Source: Saccharothrix syringae (GTDB lineage Bacteria; Actinomycetota; Actinomycetes; Mycobacteriales; Pseudonocardiaceae). From it: a stretch of 64,000 nucleotides of DNA. The translations under genes were made by a program, and so were the position numbers. Below are positions 24,987 to 34,212 of the stretch, piece after piece. The notes below the pieces were generated by a model. That model had not been told where the DNA came from, did no database searches, and was given only the letters and a program-made list of their open reading frames with translations. Each line of letters starts with the position of its first letter. Position 1 is the first letter of the stretch. The stretch spans positions 7,564,001-7,628,000 of the forward strand of contig NZ_CP034550.1 in the NCBI RefSeq assembly GCF_009498035.1, read 5' to 3'.

Positions 24987-26975
24987 CTACGAAGTCTGCT
25001 GGACGGCCCGGCTGTTCAGGTCCTCCCGCAGCTCCCTGGCGCCCCGCTGCATGTACGACAGGGCGCGCATCGCCCGCATGAGCACGCGTCGCCGTTCGTT
25101 GTCGTCCGCGGCCCGCTCGAAGTCGCCGACGAAGCTCTCGACCGCCGCCAGCGCCTCCTCGTACCTCCTGCTGAAGGCGTCGACGTCCGGGTCGTCCTCG
25201 TCGAGGCCCGCCACCAGCGCGCTCAGGTGCTCCTCCAGCTGCCCGATCCGCGCCTCCAGGTCGTCGCGGATCGAGGCGTGCTCGGCCGCCACGTCCTCGT
25301 GGTCCAGCCCCTCGTACCGGTTGAGCGGGTCGTAGGGCACCCCGAAGTTCCGGGCCATGTCCATGACCTCGTGCAGGGTGTGCGGGGCCATCGTCGACGT
25401 GTGGTCGTACAGCAGGCGCCAGAACGCGAAGATGCCGTGCGCCACCGCGGTCATCTCCTCCACCGAGGCGCCCGCCCAGCGCGCCAGGTTCAGCAGGTGG
25501 ACCGTGGTGTGCGACGAGCCGGACCACACCGGGAGGTTGTGCTGCCGGGCGAACCTGGTGCTGTCCTCCTGCTCGTCCCGGGTGCTCGCGAAGCCCGCCA
25601 CCCGGCCGCGGTGGGTGGTGGTGGTCCGGACCCCGCCCACGATGCCCGTGGTGGCCAGGGACGCCCCCGCTCCCGGGTCGGGCAGCAGGCCGGTGCCCGC
25701 CCCGGGCGGGTTCCAGGGCCGCTGCTCGCCGAAGTACTCCATCAGGTCGTGCAGGACCACCACCTTGTCCAGGAAGGTGTACTCCTCCGGGTTCTCCAGG
25801 ACGTGGTGGACGCCCTGGTTGATGCCGGGCAGGGTGTTGAGGTAGTCGTCCCGCTCCCTGCCCCGCGAGGTGAGGTAGTACTGGTACCAGCCCCGGGGCC
25901 GCTGGGTCGGCACGCTGTAGTCGCCCCCGTGCGGTCCCGTGGTCGTGCCCTCCCGGAGTTCGGCCAGGATGGCATCCCGCTTGGCGGCCAGCCCCTCGCC
26001 GCCGCTCTCGGCCAGCTCGTCGATCTTCTGGGCGACGCGGTACAGGACGCTGTTGAGCCGCAGGTCCACCTCGGGGTCCTGGACGATGACCTCGGCGTAC
26101 TCCTTCTCCTCGTGGCGCTCCGGCTTCGCGGCCACCCAGCCGTGCAGGGCGGCCTCCAGGTCCTCCACCCGCTCGTACGAGCGGCGCTGCTTCTTGTGCC
26201 CCCAGACCGACGGGCTGGGGTTCTGCCCGGGCGCGGGTTGATCGGTCACCCACTTGCGGAACTGCCGCATCATCGCGCCCTTGTCGTCATCGCTGCGGGC
26301 CTGGAACGCGGGCAGGGCGATGACCTGCTGCCACACCTGCATCGCCGACTGCGTGTTGCCGCCCTGCCCCGGGGTGAGGTCCTGCCCGCCGACCAGGAGC
26401 GTCCGCTGCACGGCCGGGGTGGCGGGCGCATCACCGGCGTGGGTCGTGGCCGCGTCGCCCCGGGTCGTGGCGGTGTCGCCGCGCATGACGCGGGTGGCGT
26501 TCTCCTCGGCCGCGCGCTCGAACCGGTCCGACGGGTCGCTGACCCGCACCCCGTCGCCGCGGTCGGTGCCCGCGACCGGGCCCTGCCGCTGCTGGAGCAC
26601 GTGCGTCAGCTCGTGGATGAGCGTGTGCCGGTCCACGTCGTCCTCCCCGACCACGACGTGGTCGCCCGACGTGTAGGCGCGGGCGCCGAACTCACCGGCC
26701 GACTCCCGCGCGTCCGGCCCGGTGTGCAGCCGCACGCCGGAGAAGTCCGCGCCCAGCTCGCCCTCCACCTCCCGCCGCAGCGCCGCGTCGAGCGGTTTCC
26801 CGCCGCCCGGCACGCCGCCGACCCCCGAGCCGCGCCGGATCGCGCCGGTGACGGCGGTGTTGCCGATCAGGCGCTGCAACCTCACCACCTCGCCGGCCGC
26901 GGTCCCGACCCGCTCCTCGGTGACGGGCGGCCGGTCGCGGCGCCCGCGGTCCTCGTCGTGCTCGTGGTCGTGCAT
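24987..26975 (-). CDS. eCIS cargo candidate: DUF4157 domain plus unrecognised C-terminal domain
   Basis: 662 residues from ATG 26975 (ACAGGAGG upstream). DUF4157 features: VVRLQRLIGNTAV (~30-42), GARAYTSGDHVVVG, HELTHVLQQRQG (121-132) and SDPSDRFERAAEENATRVM. PAVQRTLL (~178) marks the end of that part. The remainder (~190-662) is mostly helical with several His-rich conserved-looking stretches (VVLHDLMEYFGEQRPW; SSHTTVHLLNLARWAG; WRLLYDHTSTMAPHTLHEVM) that could hold a metal site. I do not recognise the C-terminal domain; a toxin or modified structural cargo are both possible. A coiled-coil tail (EEHLSALVAGLDEDD onwards) ends the protein. The gap to the ATPase gene is 27 bases. Confidence 0.75.
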   Translation of the reverse strand: MHDHEHDEDRGRRDRPPVTEERVGTAAGEVVRLQRLIGNTAVTGAIRRGSGVGGVPGGGKPLDAALRREVEGELGADFSGVRLHTGPDARESAGEFGARAYTSGDHVVVGEDDVDRHTLIHELTHVLQQRQGPVAGTDRGDGVRVSDPSDRFERAAEENATRVMRGDTATTRGDAATTHAGDAPATPAVQRTLLVGGQDLTPGQGGNTQSAMQVWQQVIALPAFQARSDDDKGAMMRQFRKWVTDQPAPGQNPSPSVWGHKKQRRSYERVEDLEAALHGWVAAKPERHEEKEYAEVIVQDPEVDLRLNSVLYRVAQKIDELAESGGEGLAAKRDAILAELREGTTTGPHGGDYSVPTQRPRGWYQYYLTSRGRERDDYLNTLPGINQGVHHVLENPEEYTFLDKVVVLHDLMEYFGEQRPWNPPGAGTGLLPDPGAGASLATTGIVGGVRTTTTHRGRVAGFASTRDEQEDSTRFARQHNLPVWSGSSHTTVHLLNLARWAGASVEEMTAVAHGIFAFWRLLYDHTSTMAPHTLHEVMDMARNFGVPYDPLNRYEGLDHEDVAAEHASIRDDLEARIGQLEEHLSALVAGLDEDDPDVDAFSRRYEEALAAVESFVGDFERAADDNERRRVLMRAMRALSYMQRGARELREDLNSRAVQQTS

Positions 26976-27002
26976 TGCTGCCTCCTGTGCGGCGACGGCC
27001 GG

Positions 27003-29270
27003 TCACTGCTGCGGTAGCCACGGGCCGAACTCGCTCGCCAGCACGAGCCGCCCGAGCTTGCGGTACTCCTGGTACACCGACGTCACCACGTCGGCCATCG
27101 TCACCGGGCGGTCGTCGGCGGCGGCCCGGTACGCCGCGGTCACCGCGCACGCGCGGATCGAGCCGCCCGCCAGCTCGAAGCGCTCCGCGCAGAACGCCAG
27201 GTCCACGTCCTCGGCCCGGGGCAGGGCCGGGCCGAGGCAGCGGTCCCACAGCGCCAGGCGCTGCTCGGCGTCGGGCACCGGGAAGTCCGCGATCACGTCG
27301 ATCCGGCGGGTGAAAGCCTCGTCCACGTTGGACCGGAGGTTGGTGGTGAGCACCGCGATGCCGTCGAAGGACTCCATGCGCTGCAGCAGGTAGGCGGACT
27401 CGACGTTGGCGTACCGGTCGTGCGCGCTCTGCACCTCCGACCGCTTGCCGAACACGGCGTCGGCCTCGTCGAACAGCAGCACCCCGTGCACGCCGGCCGC
27501 CTCGGTGAAGATCCGCTCCAGGTTCTTCTCCGTCTCGCCGACGTACTTGTCCACCACCGTCGACAGGTCCACCACGTACAGGTCCATGCCGACCTCGGCC
27601 GCGACGACCTCCGCGGACATGGTCTTGCCGGTGCCCGACTCGCCCGCGAACAACGCCACCACACCGCGCCCGCGCCCGCCGCCGGGGCGCATCCGCCACT
27701 CGCCCAGCACCCGTTCGCGGTGCCGGGCCCGCACCACCAGCTCGGCGAGCTGGTCCCTGGTCTGCTCGGGCAGCACCACGTCGTCCCAGCCGACGGCCGG
27801 CACGATCCGCCGGGCCAGGCGGTCCAGCCCGGCCCCGTTGCGCGCCCGCACCCCGGCCCGCACGTGCGCCAGCCCCACCGGCCGCCCCTCCACCGCGGCC
27901 AGGCGGGTGGCGACGGTCACCGCCCGGTCGACCTCCTCGGCGCCCAGCCGGTAGCCGGCCAGGTCCGGCAGGAAGGCCGGTTCGCCGCCCAGGGCCCGGG
28001 TCCACCACGCGGCCCGCTCGGCGGGCAGCGGCGCGTGGACCGGCAGGGAGAGGACGGGGTGCGCGGTCCACCTCGGGTCCCAGTGCCGGGTGCCGTGCAG
28101 GATCGTCGGCAGGTCGGCGGTGAGGGCGACGAGTTCGCGCAGCAGCCGGGTGCGGGCGGGGGGCAGGGTTTCCAGCGGGCCGAGGACGACGCCCGCGCCG
28201 CGCAGGCGTGCTTCGCGCACCACCGCGGACAGGTCGGGGTGCTCCTGGTCGACCAGGGCCGCCACGTCGATCACCAGGGCGTCCCGGCCGGCGGCGGTGA
28301 GCGCGGCGAGGGCCGTCGAGGCCGCGTCGCCGCCGGTGTCGCCTCCGGTGTCGCGGAGGTGGATCGGGCCCAGGCCGGCCCGGAGGGCCGCGCCGAGGCG
28401 TTCGGGGAGGGGGAGGTCGGGGTGTCCGGGCAGGCCGGCGCCGAGGGGGTCGGGCGGTGCGGCGCCGAGGGGGGCGGGCAGGCCGGCGCCGGGTTGTTCG
28501 GGCCGACGCGCGCCGGGCTGTTCGGGCCGACGCGCGCCGGGCTGTTCGGGCCCGCGCACGTCGAGTCGTCCGGGCGGTTCCGCCACCGGGGTGCCGTTCC
28601 CGGGCACGAGGCGCGCGAATCCCCCGATCGCCGGATCGAGGGCGTCGTCGCCGAGCAGGTGCGCCACCACCCGGTCGGGCACGCGCAGCGGCCGCGACAG
28701 CGCGGGCGCCTCCGGTTCCCGCACCTCCACCAGCCCACCCGCCACCAGGGGCGCGCTCGCCGCGAACCGGAACCGCCCCGGCCCGGCCACCGGCTCACCG
28801 CACAGCCGCAGCGCCAGGCCGACCGTCGCCCGGCGGCGCGTGACGTCGTCGTTGAGGTAGCCGTAGAGCCGTTCGAAGCGCGCGTCCACGTCGGGTGCCA
28901 TCGCCACGAGCAGGAACTCCAGGTCGACCGGCGCCAGGCCGAAGTCGGCGGCCAGCCGGAGGAGCCGGGGCCCGGGGTCGGGCACGAGCGCGGCCAGGGC
29001 GTCCAGCTCGGGGTCGGGTTCGGGGACCTGGAGCGGCGGTTGCCGCGGCGCGGCCAGCACGTCCCGGACCGCCTCGGGGGTGAGGTAGAGGCCGCGGTAG
29101 GGGTCCTCGGGCGACGGGTCGGCGGCTCGGCGCTCGTCGACCGCCCGCCGCACCCGCCACTCGACGGCGCTCAACCGCGCCCACAGGTAGACCAGGTCGG
29201 TGGTCCTCGGCGCGGACACGGTCTCCCGCGCCGGCCCGACGGCCACCCCGGACACCGACACCCCGGTCAC
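27003..29270 (-). CDS. eCIS AAA+ ATPase (Afp15/Cis15-like)
   Basis: 755 residues from GTG 29270, coupled by GTGA to the small upstream ORF; a shorter start at GTG 29219 is also possible. Long variable N-terminal part (including tandem RRPEQPGA units ~240-260), then the AAA+ core: FAGESGTGKTMSAEVVA (Walker A), VLLFDEADAVFGKR (Walker B), VLTTNLRSNVDEAF and RRIDVIADFPVPD with arginine finger region. In all eCIS loci an ATPase of this kind sits near the terminator gene; its role in assembly or remodelling is not settled. The C-terminal helix ends SEFGPWLPQQ. Confidence 0.93.
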   Translation of the reverse strand: MTGVSVSGVAVGPARETVSAPRTTDLVYLWARLSAVEWRVRRAVDERRAADPSPEDPYRGLYLTPEAVRDVLAAPRQPPLQVPEPDPELDALAALVPDPGPRLLRLAADFGLAPVDLEFLLVAMAPDVDARFERLYGYLNDDVTRRRATVGLALRLCGEPVAGPGRFRFAASAPLVAGGLVEVREPEAPALSRPLRVPDRVVAHLLGDDALDPAIGGFARLVPGNGTPVAEPPGRLDVRGPEQPGARRPEQPGARRPEQPGAGLPAPLGAAPPDPLGAGLPGHPDLPLPERLGAALRAGLGPIHLRDTGGDTGGDAASTALAALTAAGRDALVIDVAALVDQEHPDLSAVVREARLRGAGVVLGPLETLPPARTRLLRELVALTADLPTILHGTRHWDPRWTAHPVLSLPVHAPLPAERAAWWTRALGGEPAFLPDLAGYRLGAEEVDRAVTVATRLAAVEGRPVGLAHVRAGVRARNGAGLDRLARRIVPAVGWDDVVLPEQTRDQLAELVVRARHRERVLGEWRMRPGGGRGRGVVALFAGESGTGKTMSAEVVAAEVGMDLYVVDLSTVVDKYVGETEKNLERIFTEAAGVHGVLLFDEADAVFGKRSEVQSAHDRYANVESAYLLQRMESFDGIAVLTTNLRSNVDEAFTRRIDVIADFPVPDAEQRLALWDRCLGPALPRAEDVDLAFCAERFELAGGSIRACAVTAAYRAAADDRPVTMADVVTSVYQEYRKLGRLVLASEFGPWLPQQ

Positions 29271-29440
29271 CCCAGCCCCCCGGTCGTCCCGATCACCGCG
29301 ACCACCCCGGACACCCCGACCAGCCCCGCCGGCCTGACCAGCTCAGCCGGCCCGGCCGGCCCGGCCCGCCGAATCAGCCCCGCCGGCCCGACCAGCCCCG
29401 CCATTCCGGCCATTCCAGCCCTCTCGACCACCCCGGTCAC
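29267..29440 (-). CDS. Small Gly/Ala/Val-rich ORF coupled between tail terminator and ATPase
   Basis: A 57-residue reading frame with GTG 29440 overlapping the stop of the DUF4255 gene and its TGA 29267 overlapping the GTG of the ATPase gene, so both sides show GTGA coupling. The product is low-complexity and hydrophobic ([20 protein letters not shown], ending VVAVIGTTGGLG). No domain is recognised. It may be a real small protein or merely a spacer that keeps ribosomes moving. Position and coupling argue for it; composition argues against. Confidence 0.35.
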   Translation of the reverse strand: MTGVVERAGMAGMAGLVGPAGLIRRAGPAGPAELVRPAGLVGVSGVVAVIGTTGGLG

Positions 29441-30126
29441 CGGATCGCCCCACCACGTCGTCGCCGAGGCCCCGGCGCGGGCCGGGCCCTGGGCGGCGCG
29501 AACCCGTCGCCCTCCGCGGTCGTCGGGCCCTCGTACCGCAGCCGCCGGGCGCGTTCGCCCGCCTGGCCCGCCGCCTCCAGCACCACGCCCTCGGTGACCG
29601 GCGGCCCGGCCGGCGTCCACTCGCCCGCCAGCGGCGCGATGACCTTGAGGTCGATGGACGGCTTCAGCTCACCGCCCAGCGCCGACCACATCTCCGAGGT
29701 CGCCCGCCCGTCCGGCGGCTGGGCCGAGTTCAGCACGACCCCGAGCCCCAGCTCCGCCAGCGTCCCGGTCAGCCACTCGTTGGCCATCCGCTCCACCCGC
29801 ACCAGGCACGCCAGCACCTCCGCCAGCAACCGGTGCTCGTCCTGCGGCCGGTTGGTCCACGCGGTCACCAGGTAGGCCAGCTCGAACCACCGCGCCGGGC
29901 CGCGCCACCCGGTCATCACGCCCTCGTCGTCGTAGACCTCCGCGCCGCCCGCGTGGCGCCGCATCACGTCCTCGCGGATGTCGTGCAGGAACACGTTGAC
30001 CGTGGGCGCGTTGCGCCGCGCGGACCAGTCCTTGGTCGGCGCCTCGAACGACAGCTCACCACCGCCGCCCGGCACGCCCGCGGCGGTCAGCATCCGCCGG
30101 ATCGCCTCGTCCACCTCGTGGATCAC
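29437..30126 (-). CDS. Tail terminator, DUF4255/Pvc16-like
   Basis: 229 residues from GTG 30126 with GAGGAGG upstream. The N-terminal MIHEVDEAIRRML, then LSFEAPTKDWSARRNAPTVN and FLHDIREDVMRR, are typical of the DUF4255/Pvc16 N-terminal domain, followed by WRGPARWFELAYLVTAWTNR and EHRLLAEVLACLVR. This protein caps the tube and sheath in eCIS particles. The C-terminal ~30 residues are basic and low-complexity. It is 20 bases after the lipoprotein gene. Confidence 0.93.
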   Translation of the reverse strand: MIHEVDEAIRRMLTAAGVPGGGGELSFEAPTKDWSARRNAPTVNVFLHDIREDVMRRHAGGAEVYDDEGVMTGWRGPARWFELAYLVTAWTNRPQDEHRLLAEVLACLVRVERMANEWLTGTLAELGLGVVLNSAQPPDGRATSEMWSALGGELKPSIDLKVIAPLAGEWTPAGPPVTEGVVLEAAGQAGERARRLRYEGPTTAEGDGFAPPRARPAPGPRRRRGGAIR

Positions 30127-30145
30127 GGCTGCCTCCTCGTCGTGG

Positions 30146-33100
30146 TCATCGGCGGGCCACCATGTCGGGCGGCCCGATCGAACCGGGCACCACCAGGAAC
30201 GGCGTGGACACCGGGCCGAACCCGGGGCCGCTCGCGGTGATCTCGCGCGGGCCGGTCTGGTCCTTGGCCAGGATCAGCAGCTGCGCGGTGAACCGGCCGT
30301 CCGCGCGCGGGACGGTCGGCGCGGCGGCCGCGGTGATGCCGGGGTCCCAGGTCAGCACGACCGGGGCGCCGGGCGGGAAGTCCTGGCCGCGCACCGAGGT
30401 GACGAACCCGGGCTTGCCGATCGGCGGCACGGCCACGATCCTCGGCTGGAGCACGGTCATCGGCGCGGTCGCGGCGTTGTCGTTCGGGTTGGCGTCGGTG
30501 CCGGTGGTGCGCAGCGCGCCGCGCACCTCGGTCCGCACGGCCGCGTTCGGCGCGAACACCACCTGCACGACCTGCGTGGCGCCCACCGCGAGGTCGGGCA
30601 GCGCGCAGCCGGTCGCCGCGCAGCCCGCCGGCAGGCTCGTCACGGGCACCCGCGCGGGCAGCTGGAGGTCCAGGCGCAGGCCGGTGGCCAACGCGCCGCC
30701 GCCGTTGCGCACGGTGTAGGTCGCGACCGCCCGGCCGCCCACGTAGGACGGGTTGGGCTGGACCACGACGGTCAGCGCCGGGCCCGCCGACGGCGGGGCG
30801 GGTGGCGGCGGGGGTTCGGGGGTCGTGGTGGTCGGCGGCGTCGTGGTCACGGGCGGTTCGCCGACGGTGACCGCGGTGTCGTCCGCGTTGTCCGACGGCA
30901 GCGCGTCGAGCACCGCGCCGGTGACCGACCACTCCAGCCGGTGCTCACCCGGCACCACGCCCACCACGTCGGCCACCACCTCGACCGGCACGGCGGGCGG
31001 CAGCACGCCGAGGTCGCAGCGCGGCTCCCCGGCCGCGCACCCGGTGCCGCGCAGCCCGACCAGCCGCAGCCCGGCGGGCACGGCCACGGTCAGCGCGGTG
31101 CCCGGCGAGGCCGCCGGACCGCGGTTGACCACCGTGGCGGTCACCGAGGTGGTCGCGCCCTCGACGACCGACGCGGTCGGCGGCGCGGTCACCGCGAGGT
31201 CCACCGACTGCTGCCAGGCGGGTTCCTTCTGCCTGCCGGGCAGGCGGGTGGCGATCCGGGTCAGGCCCCCGCCCGCCGGGTCGAGCACGGCCAGCTCCTC
31301 CGGCGACCGGGCGTCGCCCTGCCGCCGCGTGGTCAGCACCAGCCGGCCGTCCGGGGCGAACGCGGCGTCACGGGGCTGGAACGGCCCCTGCGGCGGCGCG
31401 ATGACGGGTGCCGCGCACGAACCGCCGCCCAGCAGGACCTCGCACCGCGAGTCGGGCAGGGACACGCGCAGCAGGCCGTCGTTCTCCCGGTTGAACACCA
31501 GCTCGCGCCCGTCCGGGCTGAACGCCGCGCTGTCGTCGGTCACCGCGCAGTCGAAGCCGCACACCAGCGCGCTCAGGTCGCGCTGCCGGTCGAGGCCGTC
31601 GGCCCGCGCGGTCCAGATGTGGTTGTCGCGGACCTCGCCGGTCGGCCCGTCGGTGATGATCCCGCGGGTGAACACGAGCGTGGTCCCGTCGGGCGACCAG
31701 GCCGGCTGGGTGTCCTCCTGGTCGGCGAACTCCGGCGGCGGGCGCAGCACACCGGCCACGGCGCCGGTGTCGGCCTCGATCACCACGACCCGGCTGTCGC
31801 TGCCCGCGGGCCGCACCCCGCCGGGCGAGCGGCGCGCGAAGGCGATGAACCGCCCGTCGGGCGAGAAGCCCGCGTCGAACTCCCAGTCGCCGGGCTGCCG
31901 GTCGGCCACCGGCACCAGCCGCGGGTTGCCGCCGTCGGCGTCCACCAGCCACAGCCGCTGCACCCGCAGGCCGGCCTCGTCCTCGAACCGGCTCAGCAGG
32001 ATCTGCCGCCCGTCCGGCGAGTAGGACTGGCGGTGCGCCCACGGGTCGTAGCCGGGCCTGGGGTGGAACAGCAGGGTGGGGTCGTTGATCGCCTCGGGGT
32101 CCTCGCGCAGCACGGTCACGCCCAGGTCGCGCGGGTCGGACCCGTCGGGGCGGATGTCCTGGAGGGTGGCGGTGGACCGGGTGGGCGCGCTGGTGCGGGA
32201 CACCAGCAGCCGCGGCCCGGTCGTCTGCCAGGTCGGCGACCCGAGCCGGCGGTCCTCGGCCAGCAGCAGGTCGGGCGCGGCGGTGACCGGCACGCCCGGC
32301 GCGGTGTCGGCCCGGTAGACCTTGTCCGCGTTCGGGTCGGCCGTGCAGCCGCAGACCTGGTCGGTGCTCAGGAACAGCAGGTTCGAGCCGTCGGGCAGCC
32401 AGGCGGGCCAGCGCCCCCGCCACCCGGCCTGGCCGCCGCCCAGCAGTGGGGTGCCGACCCCGGTGCCGGTCAGCACGCGCACCTGCGGCACGTCACCCAC
32501 CCGGAGCGTGTAGGCGATGCGGCCGTCGCGCGGGTTCCACGCCGGTTCGGTCGCGGCGCCGTCCGGCTCGTCGGTCACCCGCGTCTCCGGGCCGCCCGCC
32601 ACGGGCCGCCGGTAGATCTCGCGGTCCCCGCCGCGGTCGGCCGAGTAGGCGACCTCGGTGCCGTCCGGGGAGAACGTCGGCCACGACTCGTCCTCGGCGG
32701 TGTCGGTGAGCCGCCGCGGACCGGTGCCGTCGACGCCGACCACCCACAGGTCGCCGCGCGAGTCGAACACCGCGGTCCGCAGGTCCGGCGAGAGCTGAGG
32801 GTGCCCCGCGTCCTGGCCCTCGGTCAGCCTGCGCACCGCGCCGTCCGCGCCGCGCACGTACACCTGGGGGGTCGGTTCGTCGCGCAGGCTGGTGAACACC
32901 ACCAGGTCGCCCCGCGCGGACGCGTCGTCGTCGAAGTGGGCCGGGCCCTCGTCGAGGGGTGCGCTCGGCACGAGGACGTCGGGTTGCGGGTCGGTGACGA
33001 AGCCGATGCCGCGGTGCTCGGTGCCCGCGTAGGCGATGCGGCCGACCGGTGGTGGTGCGCCCGGCTGACCGGCCGCCGCCGGCGGGTCGGTGAGGCCGCG

Positions 33101-33181
33101 CAGCACCGCGGTTCCGCCGCACGCCACCAGGACCGCGGCGAGCGCGGCCAGGGTGCGGCGGGTACGCGCCGTTCTGGACAA
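30146..33181 (-). CDS. Beta-propeller (TolB-type) lipoprotein at the head of the eCIS operon
   Basis: About 1011 residues from TTG 33181, chosen because GGAGGTGG lies 6-10 bases upstream and the new N-terminus gives a lipoprotein signal: TRRTLAALAAVLVACGG, lipobox L-V-A-C with the lipidated Cys at 21. After it come propeller blades with the PD40/WD40-like pattern (repeats of FSPDGT/FSPDGR and RIAYT; ~45-620), and two DUF11/CARDB-type Ig-like domains (VTATVVNRGPAASPG; ATYTVRNGGGALATG) separated by a Thr/Pro linker. It should be anchored outside the membrane. Such a large surface protein directly upstream of the DUF4255 gene suggests an envelope partner of the particle (inference). Confidence 0.82.
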   Translation of the reverse strand: MSRTARTRRTLAALAAVLVACGGTAVLRGLTDPPAAAGQPGAPPPVGRIAYAGTEHRGIGFVTDPQPDVLVPSAPLDEGPAHFDDDASARGDLVVFTSLRDEPTPQVYVRGADGAVRRLTEGQDAGHPQLSPDLRTAVFDSRGDLWVVGVDGTGPRRLTDTAEDESWPTFSPDGTEVAYSADRGGDREIYRRPVAGGPETRVTDEPDGAATEPAWNPRDGRIAYTLRVGDVPQVRVLTGTGVGTPLLGGGQAGWRGRWPAWLPDGSNLLFLSTDQVCGCTADPNADKVYRADTAPGVPVTAAPDLLLAEDRRLGSPTWQTTGPRLLVSRTSAPTRSTATLQDIRPDGSDPRDLGVTVLREDPEAINDPTLLFHPRPGYDPWAHRQSYSPDGRQILLSRFEDEAGLRVQRLWLVDADGGNPRLVPVADRQPGDWEFDAGFSPDGRFIAFARRSPGGVRPAGSDSRVVVIEADTGAVAGVLRPPPEFADQEDTQPAWSPDGTTLVFTRGIITDGPTGEVRDNHIWTARADGLDRQRDLSALVCGFDCAVTDDSAAFSPDGRELVFNRENDGLLRVSLPDSRCEVLLGGGSCAAPVIAPPQGPFQPRDAAFAPDGRLVLTTRRQGDARSPEELAVLDPAGGGLTRIATRLPGRQKEPAWQQSVDLAVTAPPTASVVEGATTSVTATVVNRGPAASPGTALTVAVPAGLRLVGLRGTGCAAGEPRCDLGVLPPAVPVEVVADVVGVVPGEHRLEWSVTGAVLDALPSDNADDTAVTVGEPPVTTTPPTTTTPEPPPPPAPPSAGPALTVVVQPNPSYVGGRAVATYTVRNGGGALATGLRLDLQLPARVPVTSLPAGCAATGCALPDLAVGATQVVQVVFAPNAAVRTEVRGALRTTGTDANPNDNAATAPMTVLQPRIVAVPPIGKPGFVTSVRGQDFPPGAPVVLTWDPGITAAAAPTVPRADGRFTAQLLILAKDQTGPREITASGPGFGPVSTPFLVVPGSIGPPDMVARR

Positions 33182-33334
33182 GGTTCCACCTCCGGTCACG
33201 GGCCTGTCGCAGGGGATCGTCGCGGCGGGCGGCGGGGGCCCGGGAGGTCCGGTGGGGCAGGGCTCGGGAAGGTTCGAGGGCTGTTCGGGCAATGGGGTTG
33301 GCCGCGCGGGGTGGACTACGCGGGTTGGTCGCGG

Positions 33335-33580
33335 CGGGTCTGCCCTGCCCTGCCCTGCCCTGCCCTGCTCGGGCGGGGCAGGGCAGGGCGGGATGGGGCG
33401 GGGCGGGCAGGACAGGGCGGGCAGGGCAGGGCAGGGCGGCGCAGGGCAGGGCGGCGCAGGGCGGAGCGGCAGGGCAGGGCGGGCAGGGCGGAGCGGAGCG
33501 GGACAGGGCGGAGCAGGGGCAGGGGCAGGGGCAGCGGAGCAGGGGCGAACTCAGGGCAGGGCAGGGCCGGGTGGCGCGGG
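33335..33580. repeat. CCTGC/GGGCA 5-base-period array with hairpin potential
   Basis: CCCTG units run on the + strand at about 33340-33368, then GGGCAGGGCAGGGCG-type units continue to about 33575. The switch from pyrimidine to purine units at 33367-33373 makes a long imperfect inverted repeat that can fold into a GC hairpin. It lies after the right-hand LuxR gene and before the lipoprotein gene, both on the minus strand, so it may terminate one and insulate the other. No domain is encoded in any frame. Confidence 0.7.
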
Positions 33581-33588
33581 CGGCGGGA

Positions 33589-34212
33589 TCAGATCAGCCC
33601 GTGGCGCATCACGTAACCAACGGCGTGGGCGCGGTTGCGCAGTTGGAGCCGCGTGGTGACCTCGTGCAGCACGTTCTTCACGGTGCGCTCGGAGAACGAC
33701 ATCCTCACCGCGATCTCCGAGGTGTCGAACCCCTCCGCCACCAACCGCAGCATGTCCGCCTCGCGAACGGTCAAAGTGGACAGCGTCGGCCCGTTCGGGT
33801 CGAGCACGCTGCGCTGCAACCGGCCCACGTGGTCCAGCAGCCTGCCCAGCAGATCCCCCGGCAGCACCGCCTCCCCGCGGTCCAGCGCCACCACGGTGGC
33901 CACCAACCGGTCCTGGTCGGCCTCCCCCCGGCGCACCACGGCGGCCACCCCGCAGTCGATCGTCGTCTGCAGCGCGTCCTGGTCGAACCGGCCGACCACG
34001 ACCCCGGTGCGCGTGCCCGTCGAGCGCTGCAACCGGCGCAGCAGCCGCGCCGCGGCCTGGTCGACCTCGTCCACGACCACCAGCGACACCGCGGCCCGCT
34101 CGTGCTCGCGCGGGTCCAGCACCTCCACCTCCGGGCGCGGCCGGAGCTGGTGCGTGACACCCGTGCGGAGCACCGGGTCCTCGGCGTACACGGCGACCGG
34201 AATCCTCGTCAT
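33589..34212 (-). CDS. LuxR-type regulator with pseudo-receiver domain, right end of eCIS locus
   Basis: 207 residues from ATG 34212 with GAGGAGG 6 bases upstream. N-terminal receiver-like part (VAVYAEDPVLRTGVTHQLR, VSLVVVDEVDQ). C-terminal LuxR helix-turn-helix LTVREADMLRLVAEGFDTSE, then FSERTVKNVLHEVTTRLQLR. It is a paralogue of the regulator at 8.0 kb. Divergent from the Ig-like membrane protein gene, with 167 bases between starts. Confidence 0.9.
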   Translation of the reverse strand: MTRIPVAVYAEDPVLRTGVTHQLRPRPEVEVLDPREHERAAVSLVVVDEVDQAAARLLRRLQRSTGTRTGVVVGRFDQDALQTTIDCGVAAVVRRGEADQDRLVATVVALDRGEAVLPGDLLGRLLDHVGRLQRSVLDPNGPTLSTLTVREADMLRLVAEGFDTSEIAVRMSFSERTVKNVLHEVTTRLQLRNRAHAVGYVMRHGLI

